Below are positions 11,651 through 23,474 of a stretch of DNA of 64,000 nucleotides, piece by piece. The DNA comes from Oopsacas minuta (Eukaryota; Porifera; Hexactinellida; Lyssacinosida; Leucopsacidae). Location: assembly GCA_024704765.1 (NCBI GenBank), contig JAKMXF010000315.1, forward strand, positions 62,001 through 126,000. The letters are read 5' to 3'. A model generated the notes under the pieces. The model did no database searches. It saw only the letters and a program-made list of their open reading frames with translations, and was not told where the DNA came from. Both the position numbers and the translations under genes were made by a program. Numbering within the stretch: the stretch's first letter is position 1; every line of letters starts with the position of its first letter.

Positions 11651-12899
11651 TACAATGTAAATTTGACTTTTGTTTCTTTATCAACAATTATTTACGTATT
11701 TGTGTATGTGTAAAATTGTTAAAACCATCTATAATTGTCATGCCTACAGTATCTTTTCACTAGCGTCACTAGCCTGCTACTCTCAGTAGCAAACCAAAGC
11801 TATGTGCAAAAGAACATTCACTTGAATAACAAAATTATAAGAACTTCAGAGACACAATCCCAAAAAGAACAAGAGATTTCTACTTCACTAAAAGGTACGA
11901 CAATTTAATACCCTAACTAACAGAACGGTTCAGATTGGAGAAGTATACACAAAAGTTGTCACGAAAACTTTGGCCCTGGCATTATATACCAACTTCACGC
12001 CTTGTTTAGACGCCAAATAGGCTTCTATTCCGAGAGGAAGATTTTAAAGTGACGGTCCCAAATATCTGGCATAAGATGGTAATATTCATGATAATAAACA
12101 CAACGGAGCTTTTGGCCTTTGTCTAGTTCGTACATAGCTCGTACCTAATCTACGCGCTGACATTGTTGTTATTTAAGCTGTAAATTTGAGTTTAGCTTCT
12201 TTCTCAACTATTTCACTAAAATCTGTAAATTGGATATGGTTGTTATCATCTGTAAACATAATTATTATTAAACTAATTTGTTCCACCCATCCCAGGGGCA
12301 CAAACACAATTATTTCATAAGGAATAAATGATTGATTACAATGTTACAATTAATCACCATGTATTGTTTACCAAATAGTAAAAATATCAACTACTTCAGT
12401 GCGTAGATTAAGTACGAGCTGTGTACGAGCTGAACTAAGGTCAAAAGCTCCGTTTTGTATATCATCATGAACATTACCATATTATGCCAGATATGAGGGA
12501 CGTCACAGGAAATCTTTCATGTCGGGATAGAGGTCAACTGGTGTCTAAAGAAGGCGCGAATTTGGAATATCAGGCCAGGGCCAAAGTTTTGGTGACAGCC
12601 TATTGTCTTCAAGCAGAACTGTTCCTTTAGTTGGGCTATAAAATTGTCCGTGCCTTTAGTGAAATGGAGAAGTCTTTGTTCTTTTTGTGATTGTGCCTTT
12701 GAAATTCTTGAAATTTTGTCATTCAAGTGAATATTCTTTGCGACATAGTTGTGGTTCTGCTACTGAGAGAAACAAGCTAGTGACGCAAGTGAAAAGATAA
12801 TTGTAGAAATAACACTTATAAAAGGTTTTAACAATGTTACATATAAACAAAGTTCGTAATATTGTTTGTAAGAAACAAAAGTTAAATCCACACTGTAAA
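11651..12899. repeat. Foldback (long imperfect palindrome) with coding-like arms
   Basis: Left arm about 11651-12163, right arm about 12395-12899, inverted, 230 bp apart. Shared landmarks include TCACTTGAATAACAAAATTA against its complement near 12725, GGCCCTGGCATTATATA against 12570, and ACATAGCTCGTACCTAATCTACGCGC against 12400-12430. Read from outside in, both arms give a related peptide ending FGPG(I/L)I(Y/F)Q(L/I).A.FR.Q; the right arm is open for 69 codons (12726-12517). The arms may therefore derive from one gene fragment of an unknown element. It sits in the intron between SMG1 exons 13544 and 9635. Confidence 0.7.
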
Positions 12900-13543
12900 C
12901 AAGAATAATACCCAGCGGGTACACAATTTACACGCTGGGTACGGGGCCAACCACGCACTGAGTACTTATTAATGTATCTCGAATTATATACTCATACATT
13001 TACCTTCGATTGGAATTGATCGTTGGTGAATACTGAACATATCTTGGCTGTTACAAATACCTTAGGACGGAATTTCTAATACAAATCACAAATTTTACAC
13101 AATATAATCTTGTTTAGGAAATATATATTAATAGGTGCTAAAATAATATATTGTCAAACTAAAAATATTATATATACAATGTTGTTATCTAATCACCCTA
13201 ATCTATTTATAATACTGCTCTTTGATAAATTGTGATGTCAGGTAATTTCATATTCAAAGAATGTAACTACATGTCTACTTCCCTATGTGCTCAAGTCACC
13301 TACCGTGGCTCATGAATGTGTCTGTGATTGTCAACACACTTACGTCATATGTGGGCACCTTCAGAGCATTAGTGTATTCTATGTTAAATGTCGCACCATG
13401 GTTCGATACATATCCTACATTATTCCGGGAACTCCGTCATCTAACTGTCATAGACTATAGGCGGCATGGAAATTCATCTATTAAATATATTTACGGACAA
13501 TGGGATAGATCAAATGTTTGGAAATGACAAAAAATAGAATCAC
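12900..13543. other. SMG1 intron sequence, nothing recognised
   Basis: Runs up to the donor at 13544. The plus-strand open frame 13285-13527 has no recognisable content. Confidence 0.5.
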
Positions 13544-13791
13544 CTGAGGACGCTTTCAATTGTTAAGAATGTTTTATTAGGATCTCCCAGAAAGGTTTGT
13601 AATTTATTGTGAACACAATAATGAGCACATTGAAATACAGCCCAGTACCATAGTAAAGCGTCACAATTAGAGGCAGTATTTGAAATCAACATTTTTTCAT
13701 ACCGAGTAAGAAGAGAAGAATGTTGAATCAAACAGGATCTAAACATTTTTCCCAACCATTCATCAGAAGATTGTCTGTTAGGTGTAATTCC
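13544..13791 (-). CDS. smg1: SMG1 exon
   Basis: 248 nt, acceptor TTATTTATTATTAG|GGA, donor GTCCTCAG|GTGATT. The reading starts GITPNRQSSDEWLGKMF (human SMG1 about GNSHRTGKDNWLERLF). It contains DALLWYWAVFQCA (human DAVLWQWAIWEAA) and ends KTFLTIESVL plus two bases. Those two bases (AG) join the first base (G) of the exon at 9635 to make an Arg codon, so the phase is conserved across a 3.9 kb intron that holds a mariner and a foldback element. This is among the best conserved stretches and anchors the identification. Confidence 0.9.
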
Positions 13792-13842
13792 CTAATAATA
13801 AATAAATAATAGAAAATTTATCAAAGATAAGAAAGACCCTAC

Positions 13843-14140
13843 CTGAAGAATAAAAGTCATTATAGCCTTAAAATGCTCTGGTAAAAAATTTGTATTATCT
13901 GATTGTAAAACAAATCGGCGACGCATCATCCATGAAAGTTGAGATGAACATGTTAATGTAGTATACTGTGCAGCCAGCAATGATATACAATTCCCAAATG
14001 TAGGGAAATTTTGAGAACAGGATGTCACTACAATGTGTGTAGGAATTATTTCAAGAAGTCCAGAGTATGATGCTCGAATTTCACCAATACTATCACAGAG
14101 ACGGAAAACAAACTCAGGAATAGAACAACGCAAAGTCGAA
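13843..14140 (-). CDS. smg1: SMG1 exon
   Basis: 298 nt, acceptor ATCCCTCTAG|TTC, donor CTTCAG|GTAGGG. Begins with one base that completes a GAT codon with the GA left by the exon at 34290, giving ...LLTD-STLRCSIPEF. Ends in phase 0 at ...FLPEHFKAIMTFILQ, matching the human SMG1 stretch FHPQDFSDVISFIL. It continues the helical solenoid. The exon is separated from the next one by an intron of only 51 nt (13792-13842), but from the previous one by about 20 kb. Confidence 0.85.
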
Positions 14141-14548
14141 CTAGAGGGATTGATAAAAGTAAAATATAAATGACAGGCAAAGGATAGATATAATTCAGGG
14201 TAGAATATGGGTAGCCATAGAGTGATCCGAATTATTTGGAAAGGAATTCTACAACGTGTTGTTCAGGTTCATTTGCATAGTAGAGTTACAAATTGAATAA
14301 AGACGTCACGTTTAAAGCAAATAGAACCCATCGTAGATATGCATAGATTAGTCATAATGTCAGTAACTACAATATAGCATGAATGTCTGGATCTTCCAAT
14401 TTGACTCAGATTAGGAGAGATCTCACATATTTATACCTTGTGTAAATTTTCCAAGCAGACGCGTAAGATTTACTGAGTCACGTGAGTTTGCACTTTCGTC
14501 TATCAATGGTTTTCAAAACCTCTAAAAATTTTCTAAATGATCGCAAGG
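14141..14548. other. SMG1 intron sequence, nothing recognised
   Basis: Start of the 20 kb intron read from its 3' side. A pyrimidine-rich acceptor lies at its left edge. Confidence 0.5.
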
Positions 14549-15045
14549 CGGGGGACTGTGGCATCAACATATGTAGAGATATCAATGTGTTCTAACGGTT
14601 ATATGTAGCTAAGATATGTTTACAATGCATGAGAGAGCCCAAATTTTCGATTTCGCACCGCTTGCACAAAGTTAGCCACAATTCCTTCCAACATCTCCTA
14701 AACCAGCAATGGAGTATTTCAGAGACGTTGGAGAAACTTGTGGGCCGAATTATATTCTAGCCGGGGCGAAATCGAAATTGGTCTCTTTCATACCTTGAAA
14801 GCAAACCTTATCTACATACTATCGTTTAGAATACTTTTATACCTCCAGATATCTTGATGCCACGGTTTGCGGCCTCGGGCCAATGCAAGGCCGCTAAATA
14901 CTTTCAAAGTGGCTCAACCAGTATCCAGGACTGTGGCATCACTATATTGAAAGATATTAAAGTTTTCTAAATGGTTATATATTGCCAAGATATATTTACA
15001 TGCTGTGCTGGAGCTCAATTTTTCGATTTCGCACCGGACAGCCAA
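14549..15045. repeat. Small foldback plus direct half-copy
   Basis: Three copies of one motif of about 110 bp (GACTGTGGCATCA...GATAT..., ...TTTCGATTTCGCACCG): direct at 14555-14665, inverted at about 14760-14870, and direct again at 14930-15040. The first two form a hairpin of about 320 bp. No coding content. Confidence 0.6.
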
Positions 15046-15425
15046 GAATTCGACCGACAATTTGCAATTTGAATAATTGTAATGGCCTTGATAATTTTCA
15101 CAATCATGATAGGCGCTAAGCATTTCACTTTGAATAGTTTCTCCATGGTTCAGTTAACTTTGACTCCACATAATGTGTCCGGGCACATTATACCTAGGTC
15201 TAATTACCCTTCAAACTCACTGTGGCCAGTCGTGGCCAGGTAATATCAAGTTTTAGGGTGATTTGTCTCAATAATATCTATAAGTTAGAACCAAAGAAGC
15301 TTCCAACAAATGAACACCAAGCATGTTTAATAGAGCGACAGGTAAATTTTCTAGTCTATCAGAATTTAAGCTATTCATAATATACTACTTTATTTACTAA
15401 ATTTCTAGCAACAATTTCGATCTAA

Positions 15426-15694
15426 ATGAACAACCAAGGAGTACTTGATTTTCTTCTCTCTCAACCATCAATCAGAGTCGATTACTTCATCCAGACATTT
15501 GATCTTTCAGATAGCGAATTCTCCTCAATTCAGAGAAGATTCAGTGAATTGAAGTCTGAATGTGATGCTTTCAGTAAGCGCAATGATCAAGCTGTCTAGT
15601 TCTGATAGGTTTTCGCAATGCTGTTAAGTGTAAGGAATGTGTAGGACTCGGACACACCCGCAGGCGAGTTTGCAAATTTGTTTCACCAGACTAA
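15426..15694 (+). pseudogene. Gag-like scrap: short intact ORF and CCHC-like motif
   Basis: An intact 57-codon frame (15426-15599, MNNQGVLDFLLSQPS...FSKRNDQAV) is followed 20 nt after its stop by AVKCKECVGLGHTRRRVC (15620-15694), close to a zinc-knuckle spacing. A related start, MNNREAFDFLCSQ with the same following motif, sits at 50866-50934 and is cut by a stop after 22 codons. The order (short N-terminal domain, then knuckle) recalls a retroelement gag, but no protease, reverse transcriptase or LTR is visible. Low-certainty naming; the paralogy is seen directly. Confidence 0.35.
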
Positions 15695-15699
15695 CGATC

Positions 15700-17540
15700 A
15701 GGAGGTAGTATTAAATTCGTAAATATTTGAGTAGCTTCTTACTTTAATTTTCAACTCCATATAAATAGTTTTCTAGTGAGCTCAAAGGCAAGGTATATTG
15801 AACCTTGTGGGGACCCCTGTCTGAGGCTATTCAGGCAACGCAATCTCAATCATGGCGAGCCCAGATAATGGAAACGCGACCCGCAAATCGCTCCATCAAC
15901 AACATTCAAGACATCTTATACAGCCTTATAATCCAGCCTTAGATTCTATGCAAAAGTGTTATATCATTGTTACTTAACATGATGAGAATATAATTTTGTG
16001 ATATATGATCTAGATTTTCTATACATAGGTAATAGATATAGTATATTCATCTTTGACTATAATACCTAGTTCCTAAAAATTGCTATTATACCACACTGTG
16101 ATAGCCGTGCAGCAAATGTGGAATATATATAGGTGTGAATCTAAAATCCCGCCCCTTGCAGAGGCCTGTCACATACCGTATTATAACCCTGAGTGAGCCC
16201 CCGAGGTATTTTCCTTCCCGAGAAAATAAGTGCCGGGCGTGTATTCAAAAAAATATAGCATACTCATGGAAATTGTGTTGTAATAGTATCACAAGCCAAA
16301 GAATTGTATTTCCATGTAATCGAGAAGATTCATTCATCTTTTCAGTTATACATAAATGGAAATAAAACATGCCCTATTGTCGTCAAAAGAGTCTACAGTA
16401 ATACCTTGTAACAACCAAGGAATAACGAATCAGGCTAGTGTACTGCTCAACCAAATTAGGAGTATTACATTATATTTATGAGACCATTCTTGTTTCGTCG
16501 GTTGTAAAGAAGGGGTTGTAGGGTTGTAAAGAAGGGTGAACAAAGCAAGCATAGCTAGATCCCTAGAAAGTTGGGTGCAAACCGACCAAAAATTGAACTT
16601 GATCGAACCTGAGCTATCATTCATACTTAGACTATGCATATATCACCTTGTACGATCAACAAATCTCAAGACCTCTAAGATATTTTGTTATACTTAAAAA
16701 TTAACCATTAACCTCGTTTTTGCCGTGATTAGGCAGTATTCCATGGATATGGCCGCGAAATCATAGCACCATAAAATATGAACTGTTAATTAATGAACAT
16801 GCAAACACATATTGATGGTTCAAATACAGTGGGTTCTTTGGACTAGTAATTTGATTTCCAGCACTCATTTAGAATGAAACCTTAATTTCTATTGAGGACC
16901 TCAGAATTTAGTTCAATTTGCTTTAACAGTAGTTCATAACTCATTGAATATATAATTTACATTTGTTCACCCCTAGAGCTTCAACCGCTCCAAATTTTTG
17001 GAGCGGACTTCTAGCCTTAAATAAAGTGGCGCTCAGGCTTTGGCTCCTTACTCAGATAAAATTGCACACTACTGCTCCCTTTCCTGAAAAATTTATGGCA
17101 CGCAAATCGGGCTCGTAGGTATGATTTCCGATTTAGAATATATTCGTATTAGAAGTCATTGGGATTGACTAAAATATTGTACATTTGGGAAATTACAAAA
17201 ATGTGCAAATTAAACCTTTTCAAGAATTGATCATGTATTGTGAATTGAGGAAAGTTTCCCAGGATCAAATTGTTATATGATGAAAACTGAATTATCCAGA
17301 TTACGATGAAATATGTGTATACGTAGTTGGAATTAAATACGCGCGCTGAAGTATGTAGGATTCTCCAAAAATTCAGACCTCTCCACTTTGGGCTATGGTC
17401 CTTGAACAAAATGGAGAGGTTTTCTCTAATTTTCTGTTTATTACACAAACAGCGACACTGATATATCGGGTTGACACTTATCACAAGTATCGATATCAAT
17501 ATTTAGATATCATCGAAATGGTCAAAATATATCACGATAC
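15700..17540. other. SMG1 intron sequence, no gene recognised
   Basis: Several open frames of 69-116 codons (16135-16365 +, 16430-16639 -, 17149-17499 -) show no motif or exon border I trust. CCGCTCCAAATTTTTGGAGCGG at about 16987-17008 is a perfect short palindrome. Confidence 0.5.
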
Positions 17541-17542
17541 TA

Positions 17543-18865
17543 GGGCGTTCAATAAGTCTTACGGGTGATATCATAGAATATGATACAAACACTATACACA
17601 CTAATTCACTATATTATTTATTCAAAGTAATCCCCTCCTGCAGATACACAATTTTTAACCTTTCCATCCACTTGTAAAACACATTTTTGTACTCTTCTTC
17701 GGGGATGGATTTGAAGTACAGGTACAGGCCCGTTCCGAGTGCTTGTAATGTATTAAAATCTTTGCCTTGAAGGTAGATTTTAAGCTTGGGGATAACCAAA
17801 AATCACACGGGGGTTAGGTCTGGTCAGTATGGTGGATGGGGAAGTAATTCTAACCCTTCTAAATCCAAGAAATTTTGGTAAGCTTAGCTGTATGGGAACT
17901 GGCGTTATCAATTAAAATCTTCATTCCTCGAGTTCGGGTTTTCGGGCGGTACTTTTTATATTTTTTATCAAATTTGGAAGCACTTGCTCTGTAAAGAAAG
18001 TAGCAGTAACAGCCTTGCCACTTTCACAAGGTAATTACAAGACAATTCAATGACTACTGAAGAAGATGGCATACATAATCTTAAGTTTTCTGTAGTCAGG
18101 CTAGGAATTTTCGCCGGTTGCTCGTCGTCCCTCACCCATGATCGCTTCTTATAATTGCTATATGGTGTTGATGAGTACTCCCACGTCTCGTCACCAGTAA
18201 TAATCTCTGTTAGGTGTCTAGAATCGCAGTTCTCATAAGTTTCCAAGAGGTTCTTGGCAATATTCAGTCGTGCCAACCTTTGATTCTCACTGAGCTCATG
18301 CGGGGCCCATTTCCCACAAATCGATCGGTAGCCAAGCTGAATCGTCAGAATTGTATGAATAGCTCCGATGAAATCTCCATACTTTGCTATAACTGATTGA
18401 CAGTAATGCACTTGTCTCCATGACCATACTTTCAATAAGTGCGATATTCTCTGAAGTGGTGGCGGATACCGGTCTTCCACATCGAGGCAAATCTGTGACA
18501 TCAGCATCACCAGAGCTAAAACGGATAGTCCATCGCTCTACAGTAGATCTGGAAGGGCAATCCACGCACAATATCTCCTGTAACTCGCTGAAGATCTGTA
18601 CGGGCTGGATCTTGAGTATTGTACGAAACTCTATCTAAGCTCACCATTTGAGGTTGAAATAATCATCCTTTGAAGCCATAAATTCAACAGTGGGTATAAA
18701 TTGACTACACGCAACTATCTCAAAAATTCATAATTTGTATTGAATAAGCTTGAAACTTTCGGTATATGGAGTTTAACTATATGGACTTATAATTTATGAA
18801 AGTTAGATATATTACTTGACTAATTCCTAAGATATATCATGACCCGCAAGACTTATTGAACGCCC
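17543..18865 (-). mobile_element. Mariner (DD34D-type), decayed
   Basis: Inverted ends GGGCGTTCAATAAGTCTTACGGG at the left and the near-complement CCCGCAAGACTTATTGAACGCCC at the right; TA precedes the left end. Minus-strand transposase in several frames: ITGDETWEYSS (first Asp present) near 18195, LIDNASSHTA near 17900 (second Asp), PPCDFWL near 17800 (third). C-terminal block 17799-17614. The helix-turn-helix region near 18600-18500 is frameshifted. Different family from the copies at 9746 and 25824 by its terminal repeats. Confidence 0.85.
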
Positions 18866-18869
18866 TGAT

Positions 18870-20030
18870 ATTTAACGTGCGAAGTGATCAAACTAATTGA
18901 CTATGTACACTTCAGTTAATAATTTGATTCACTTCTATCCATCAGATATAAATGATATTAGTATCATTCGATTAGGAGAGTTGAACAATTTATACAACGT
19001 GATTTATTTTTAATTTCTTAGATGTTAATGGTCATGTTTGTTCAAATACTTAGGCATACTACTTCCAGAAAATATTCCACCTAAAAGTTAGATTTCGAAC
19101 CGAAAATTTGTGTACACATTTGTGCCATGTGAACTTTAATGCAAAGAAATTTTCAGTAAAATTTTCACAAATCGCGGGTGGGGTTATGCCAATTCAAATT
19201 AGTAGCTAGGAAAGGGACTGGAGTGGGATGAATGTGCTACTAAAAAAGGTATCATCAGTATAAATTCGTATTAATTACTCTTAACCTAACTAAATCTTAA
19301 TTAATTTGACATGAATCGAGCGAGATGCAAACGTTTATAACAAATTCATTATATTCTAAAATACCGAAAATGAAGCAAGATAGATCACTCTATCTAAACA
19401 TGCATATGCCGAAAAAGTAAGTCATTCATTAAAACCATTCATCTTTATTCTTTCTAAGTATTCTATATACAGACGAACATGCTTTACGGCCACCTCTGTA
19501 TACCATTTGGCCAGTCCATCAGTGACCGTCCCAGGAAAGTTGCGTGCATAAATTTACATATCCTTGTTTAGTGCCTAGAACAAGTGAGTTTTATCCTCAC
19601 TAATCTTTCTAGATCTATGAGAGCAATGCTTTTTATCTTCTAGTATTGTGAAATATGTAAGTAAGATTGTAGCTGAGTGTTCAATATCAGTTTCTCTTTT
19701 GGTAATCTAGATTTACTTACGCTTGAATTCGAGTCACGAAACGATATTTTTCGTAATGTGTCGGAATCATCTGCCTCTGATTTAATCATGTATTACGATT
19801 TGAAGGAGATTCATTAATTGTATTGATAGTGAAAACTCTGAAGAAAATAACATATATTTCTTCATACATCAGAAACTCAGTTAAGGGTAGATCGGGTAAA
19901 ATTCTATTGGTTATCTAATGCTAGAGAATATATCTGGAATTTTCAATTGACTGATGCATGTTTTATTGATGAGTCTTTTCATTTCAATAATGCCATCACA
20001 GCTGCTTATAGCAATAGCTTTGTTAAGTGT
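18870..20030. repeat. Large inverted repeat family, pair 1, left arm
   Basis: Best part 19390-19935 pairs in inverted orientation with 21650-22200. Examples: TTTATTCTTTCTAAGTATTCTATAT.CAG against 22108-22137; ATGAGAGCAATGCTTTTTATCTTCTAGTATTGTGAAATATGTAAG against 21918-21960; ATATCTGGAATTTTC against 21690. Part 19150-19340 instead resembles the arms of pair 2 (38.0-38.9 and 42.5-43.4 kb). No coding content recognised. Confidence 0.65.
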
Positions 20031-20126
20031 AGTCCATCGTTAGTTTTTGTCCTGATAAAAACTTTGTTCATATTCAATGTTAGTTAAAGAACCAATTCCC
20101 CTCCCCCATGTTCACAATCCTAGGTA

Positions 20127-21388
20127 CAGGGTGTCACATAAATACTGTTACTCATTGACTTCACTCTAAATACCATAATATTGTTGCTAATGTTTTGGAA
20201 TTATCATTATGCGCTGTTTGATAAATACTATAAACATAAATAATCTATCTTTCTAATATATCGCCCTTTGCACTGAGACAGTTCCTAAGACATCTGATAA
20301 ACGAGTCTATGCTAGCACGAAGGTGATCCTCAGGAATTTTTTCCCATTCCCGAGTCAAGGTTCCCTTCAACTCTTCGATACTCTGGTATTTCTTCAAGTC
20401 AACCTTATCTTCCAATATTGTCCAGATTGATAAGTCAAGAAGATTAAGATCTGGTGAACGTGGGGGCCATTCTTCGGATGAAATAAACCCCGGAAAATTG
20501 GCTCTGCAGCAAGCGTTTGTGTCTTTAGCTTTATGGGCAGGAGCAGAATCCTGTTGGAAGGTCCATTGTCTATTACCAAAGTGATTTTTGGCCCATGGCT
20601 TCACTACAGTTTCGAGAATTGTGTTACGATTAATTATCTGATTAATTTTTACCCCATGGGGAAAAATCAGTGGTGTCCAACCATTTGAAGTCATCCCCAC
20701 CCAAACCATCATAGAAGCTGGCTTTTGAGTCCTAGATACTCGAAAACGGGCCCGAGGTAGTCTATTGTTATACTATGAAATATTCTCATCACTGAAGAGA
20801 ATTTGTTTGTGAAGTCAATCAGTGAAACGGGATATCATGGCTTTGCATCTTTTCAGCCCTTTTTGTTTGTTTAGCTGAGTGAGGAACTGACGTTTGCGTA
20901 ACTTGTATGCCTCATCCCTGGATCATTACGAACTAGCCTAGTCATCGATTTCATCCTCGTATTCATTTCCTTAGCCATCTTCCTGATGCTCCTGGCTGGT
21001 TTTCGACGGATTCTCTGTGAAACATTTTGGTTATGGAAAATGTCTTTACAGTTCGAGGTCTGCCATGTCGAAGTCTGTCAGCAATGCTCACTGTATCATT
21101 GTAACGGGACAGATTGCGAGATACGAACATTTTGTTCCTTTTGAGCAATCTAACAATTTGGTTCTTGGTGTTCCCTGCTTCAAAAAGTTGGATAACAGCT
21201 GATTATTTTGACTTGAATGGCAAACAGTAGGCAAAATACAAAAATATCTAAAGTAGAAATGGAATTGTGTTTAGAATAATTATTGAAGCATGTTGGAGTA
21301 AGATAGAATCAAACGAGTACTAGTAACATTCATAAAAAGAGACTATGGTAGATAAATATATTGGTAACTCTATTTATGGGTCGCCCTG
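20127..21388 (-). mobile_element. Tc1-like DD37D (maT-type) element, decayed
   Basis: Ends CAGGGTGTCACATAAATA (left, after TA) and TATTTATGGGTCGCCCTG (right). Minus-strand transposase; C-terminal 155-codon block 20712-20245 holds FQQDSAPAHKAK and SPDLNLLDLSIW, with 37 residues between the two Asp, i.e. DD37D spacing. The N-terminal block 21148-20963 includes SIADRLRHGRPRT, the GRP(R/T)-type linker. Frames change between blocks, and the first catalytic Asp appears as FSDEN near 20790. It sits between the arms of large inverted repeat pair 1. Confidence 0.85.
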
Positions 21389-21449
21389 CATTATGTAGAA
21401 AGTGAACAAATTGTTGTTACATTGTTAGAGGTCAGCTCTGGAGTTGAAA

Positions 21450-22660
21450 AATGTGAATCTGGAGATCTCTAGGTTCACGACTCTATTGAAGTTACCCACC
21501 CAAAATTCAGAATTAGATTCTGAAATTCTCTATGCCTACTTTGGTCATATCGATGTACATGTAAAGACAATTTCATAAATACTATCAACAACTTGCGGAG
21601 TTATGGCAATTCAAATTTTTGCCGACACAATAAGAAACATATCGTCTCATAGCTCGAATTCAAGTGTAATCCATCAATGAATCGAAAATTCCAGATATAA
21701 TTCTAACATCAGGTAACCAATGAAACTTTGCGCGATCTATCCATAACTGAACTTCAGATGTTATGACTCATTCAAATCGTAATACATGGTTAAATCAGAG
21801 GCAGATGATGCCTACACATTAAGAAACACATCGTCTCGTAACTCTAATTTAAGTGTAGGTAAATCTAGATTACCAAATGAGAAACTGATATTGAACACTC
21901 AGCTACAATCTTACTTACATATTTCACAATACTAGAAGTTAAAAGCATTGCTCTCATAGATCTAGAAAGATTAGTGAGGATAAAACTCACTTGTTCTAGA
22001 CACTAAACAAAGATATGTAAATTTATACACGTAACTTGCCTGGGACGGTCACATGGGGACTGACCAAATGGATTACAGAGGTGGCCATAAAGCATGTTCC
22101 ACTGCATATAGAATACATATAAAGAATAAAGAGGAATCGTTTAAATGAATTACTAACTTTGTTTGGAAAATGCATCTTTAGATGGAGTGATCGATCCTGC
22201 GTTGACTTCGATACCACAATGTACCAATGATGAGGAGTAGTGAGATAACAAGGGCGATTATGGTTAAAAAGAGTAATAATATAGAAATGGGGGATTCCGA
22301 TGAGGTTTGAGAATAATTGGAGGCGCATTTACGCAGATAGTTCAATCCAATGCGAACACGCCACTATTCAATAGTATCATGATTAGCAAATAGAAAAAAT
22401 ACCAAGTAGTAGGCAAATAATGAAAAGCAAGAAAATTAAATTTCAGAGCAAATGCAAAAGCAAACTAGTTAATGAGGAAGTGTGCTACAGGTAGTATCAA
22501 AGAAGTTTGTATTCGTGGAGGGGAGTAGAAATAAATGTTCGAAAATGTTCAACTCTACTATCGAATGATAATAATTTCATTTAAATCTGATTGGTAGAAG
22601 CAAGTCAAATTAGTGACTGAAGTGAAGCTAGTCAAAAAGATAATTTCAGAGTCGTGATAT
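21450..22660. repeat. Large inverted repeat family, pair 1, right arm
   Basis: 21650-22200 is the inverted partner of 19390-19935. 21480-21610 (CACGACTCTATTGAAGTTACCCACC..AAATTCAGAATTAGATTCTGAAA) also matches the arms of pair 2. 21785-21935 (GGTTAAATCAGAGGCAGATGATG, AAGAAACACATCGTCTCGT) recurs at 42095-42210. The outer end near 22600-22680 again carries TAGTGACTGAAGTGAAGCTAGTC, as at 43060. The minus-strand open frame 22328-22023 lies in the arm and looks fortuitous. Confidence 0.65.
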
Positions 22661-23474
22661 TTAACGATATCTAACACTCTATTGAAGTTCTACGTTTCAT
22701 AAGTACCTTGTGGGGGGGGGGTCGACTGGTTGCGCAGTTTTGGCTGGGGCCAAGGCCCCAGTCGATCCCTAGTTCCTCAAGTGCAAACTAAGAGCTGTTG
22801 GAATTGGCTCAATCAAATTACTTCAACCACCTACTGACGTAGTTTTTCCTAATCAACAAGTCGAAGAAACTGATGATGGTAGCGAAGATTTGATAAAAGC
22901 AAGATTTGGCTAGATTCTAGAGATACGAATATATTTTAGATTTAGTATCTCGCATTTAAATATCTTTGTTCCAAACCTATGATGTTTACATTAGAAATAA
23001 CTCTTAGCGTAAGTTTCATTAAACACACTTGTTGGCCAAGGGCCGGGTTTTCAACTTTTTGCCGGAGCCGGGGCCGGGAAAAAGTAATGATTTTCGCCCG
23101 AGAATGGGGCCCCGACCGATCCTTAAAAGTGCCACCATTTTGTCCGAATAAATATATCATAAATATATAGAAATATTTCATCAACCACAAATGCAAAATC
23201 TTTGTTGGAATGCATTAAATTTTGTGCTTAGTAAGTATTATTGGGTCTAAATGTGTCCATCTTTCAAACAACTTAGAAGGATAAATACAACAATTAAGAC
23301 CCCAGAATCCATACTCAATGGTCTAAAGATATTTTATATAAATAAATAAATTTCACATGATAAAGATATAAAATATTGAGGTACCATGAATGGCATATTT
23401 AATACTAATTCATTGTGAGGTGCATGCATTTGTCAGAAGTTTCCAGATTGTATTTGTCATTCTACTTGAAACTG
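22661..23474. other. G-rich patches and an unplaced reading frame
   Basis: A run of ten G at 22712-22721 opens a GC-rich patch to about 22775. A second patch with GGCCGGG/GGGGCC motifs lies at 23035-23125. Between them 22780-22915 stays open for about 44 codons (...SIKLLQPPTDVVFPNQQVEE...) and ends in TAG. It could be a terminal scrap of a decayed gene; not recognised. Confidence 0.35.

Noticed and set aside
22023-22328. 101-codon minus ORF
   Set aside because: Lies in a repeat arm; the inverted partner at 19.4-20.0 kb does not keep the frame open.
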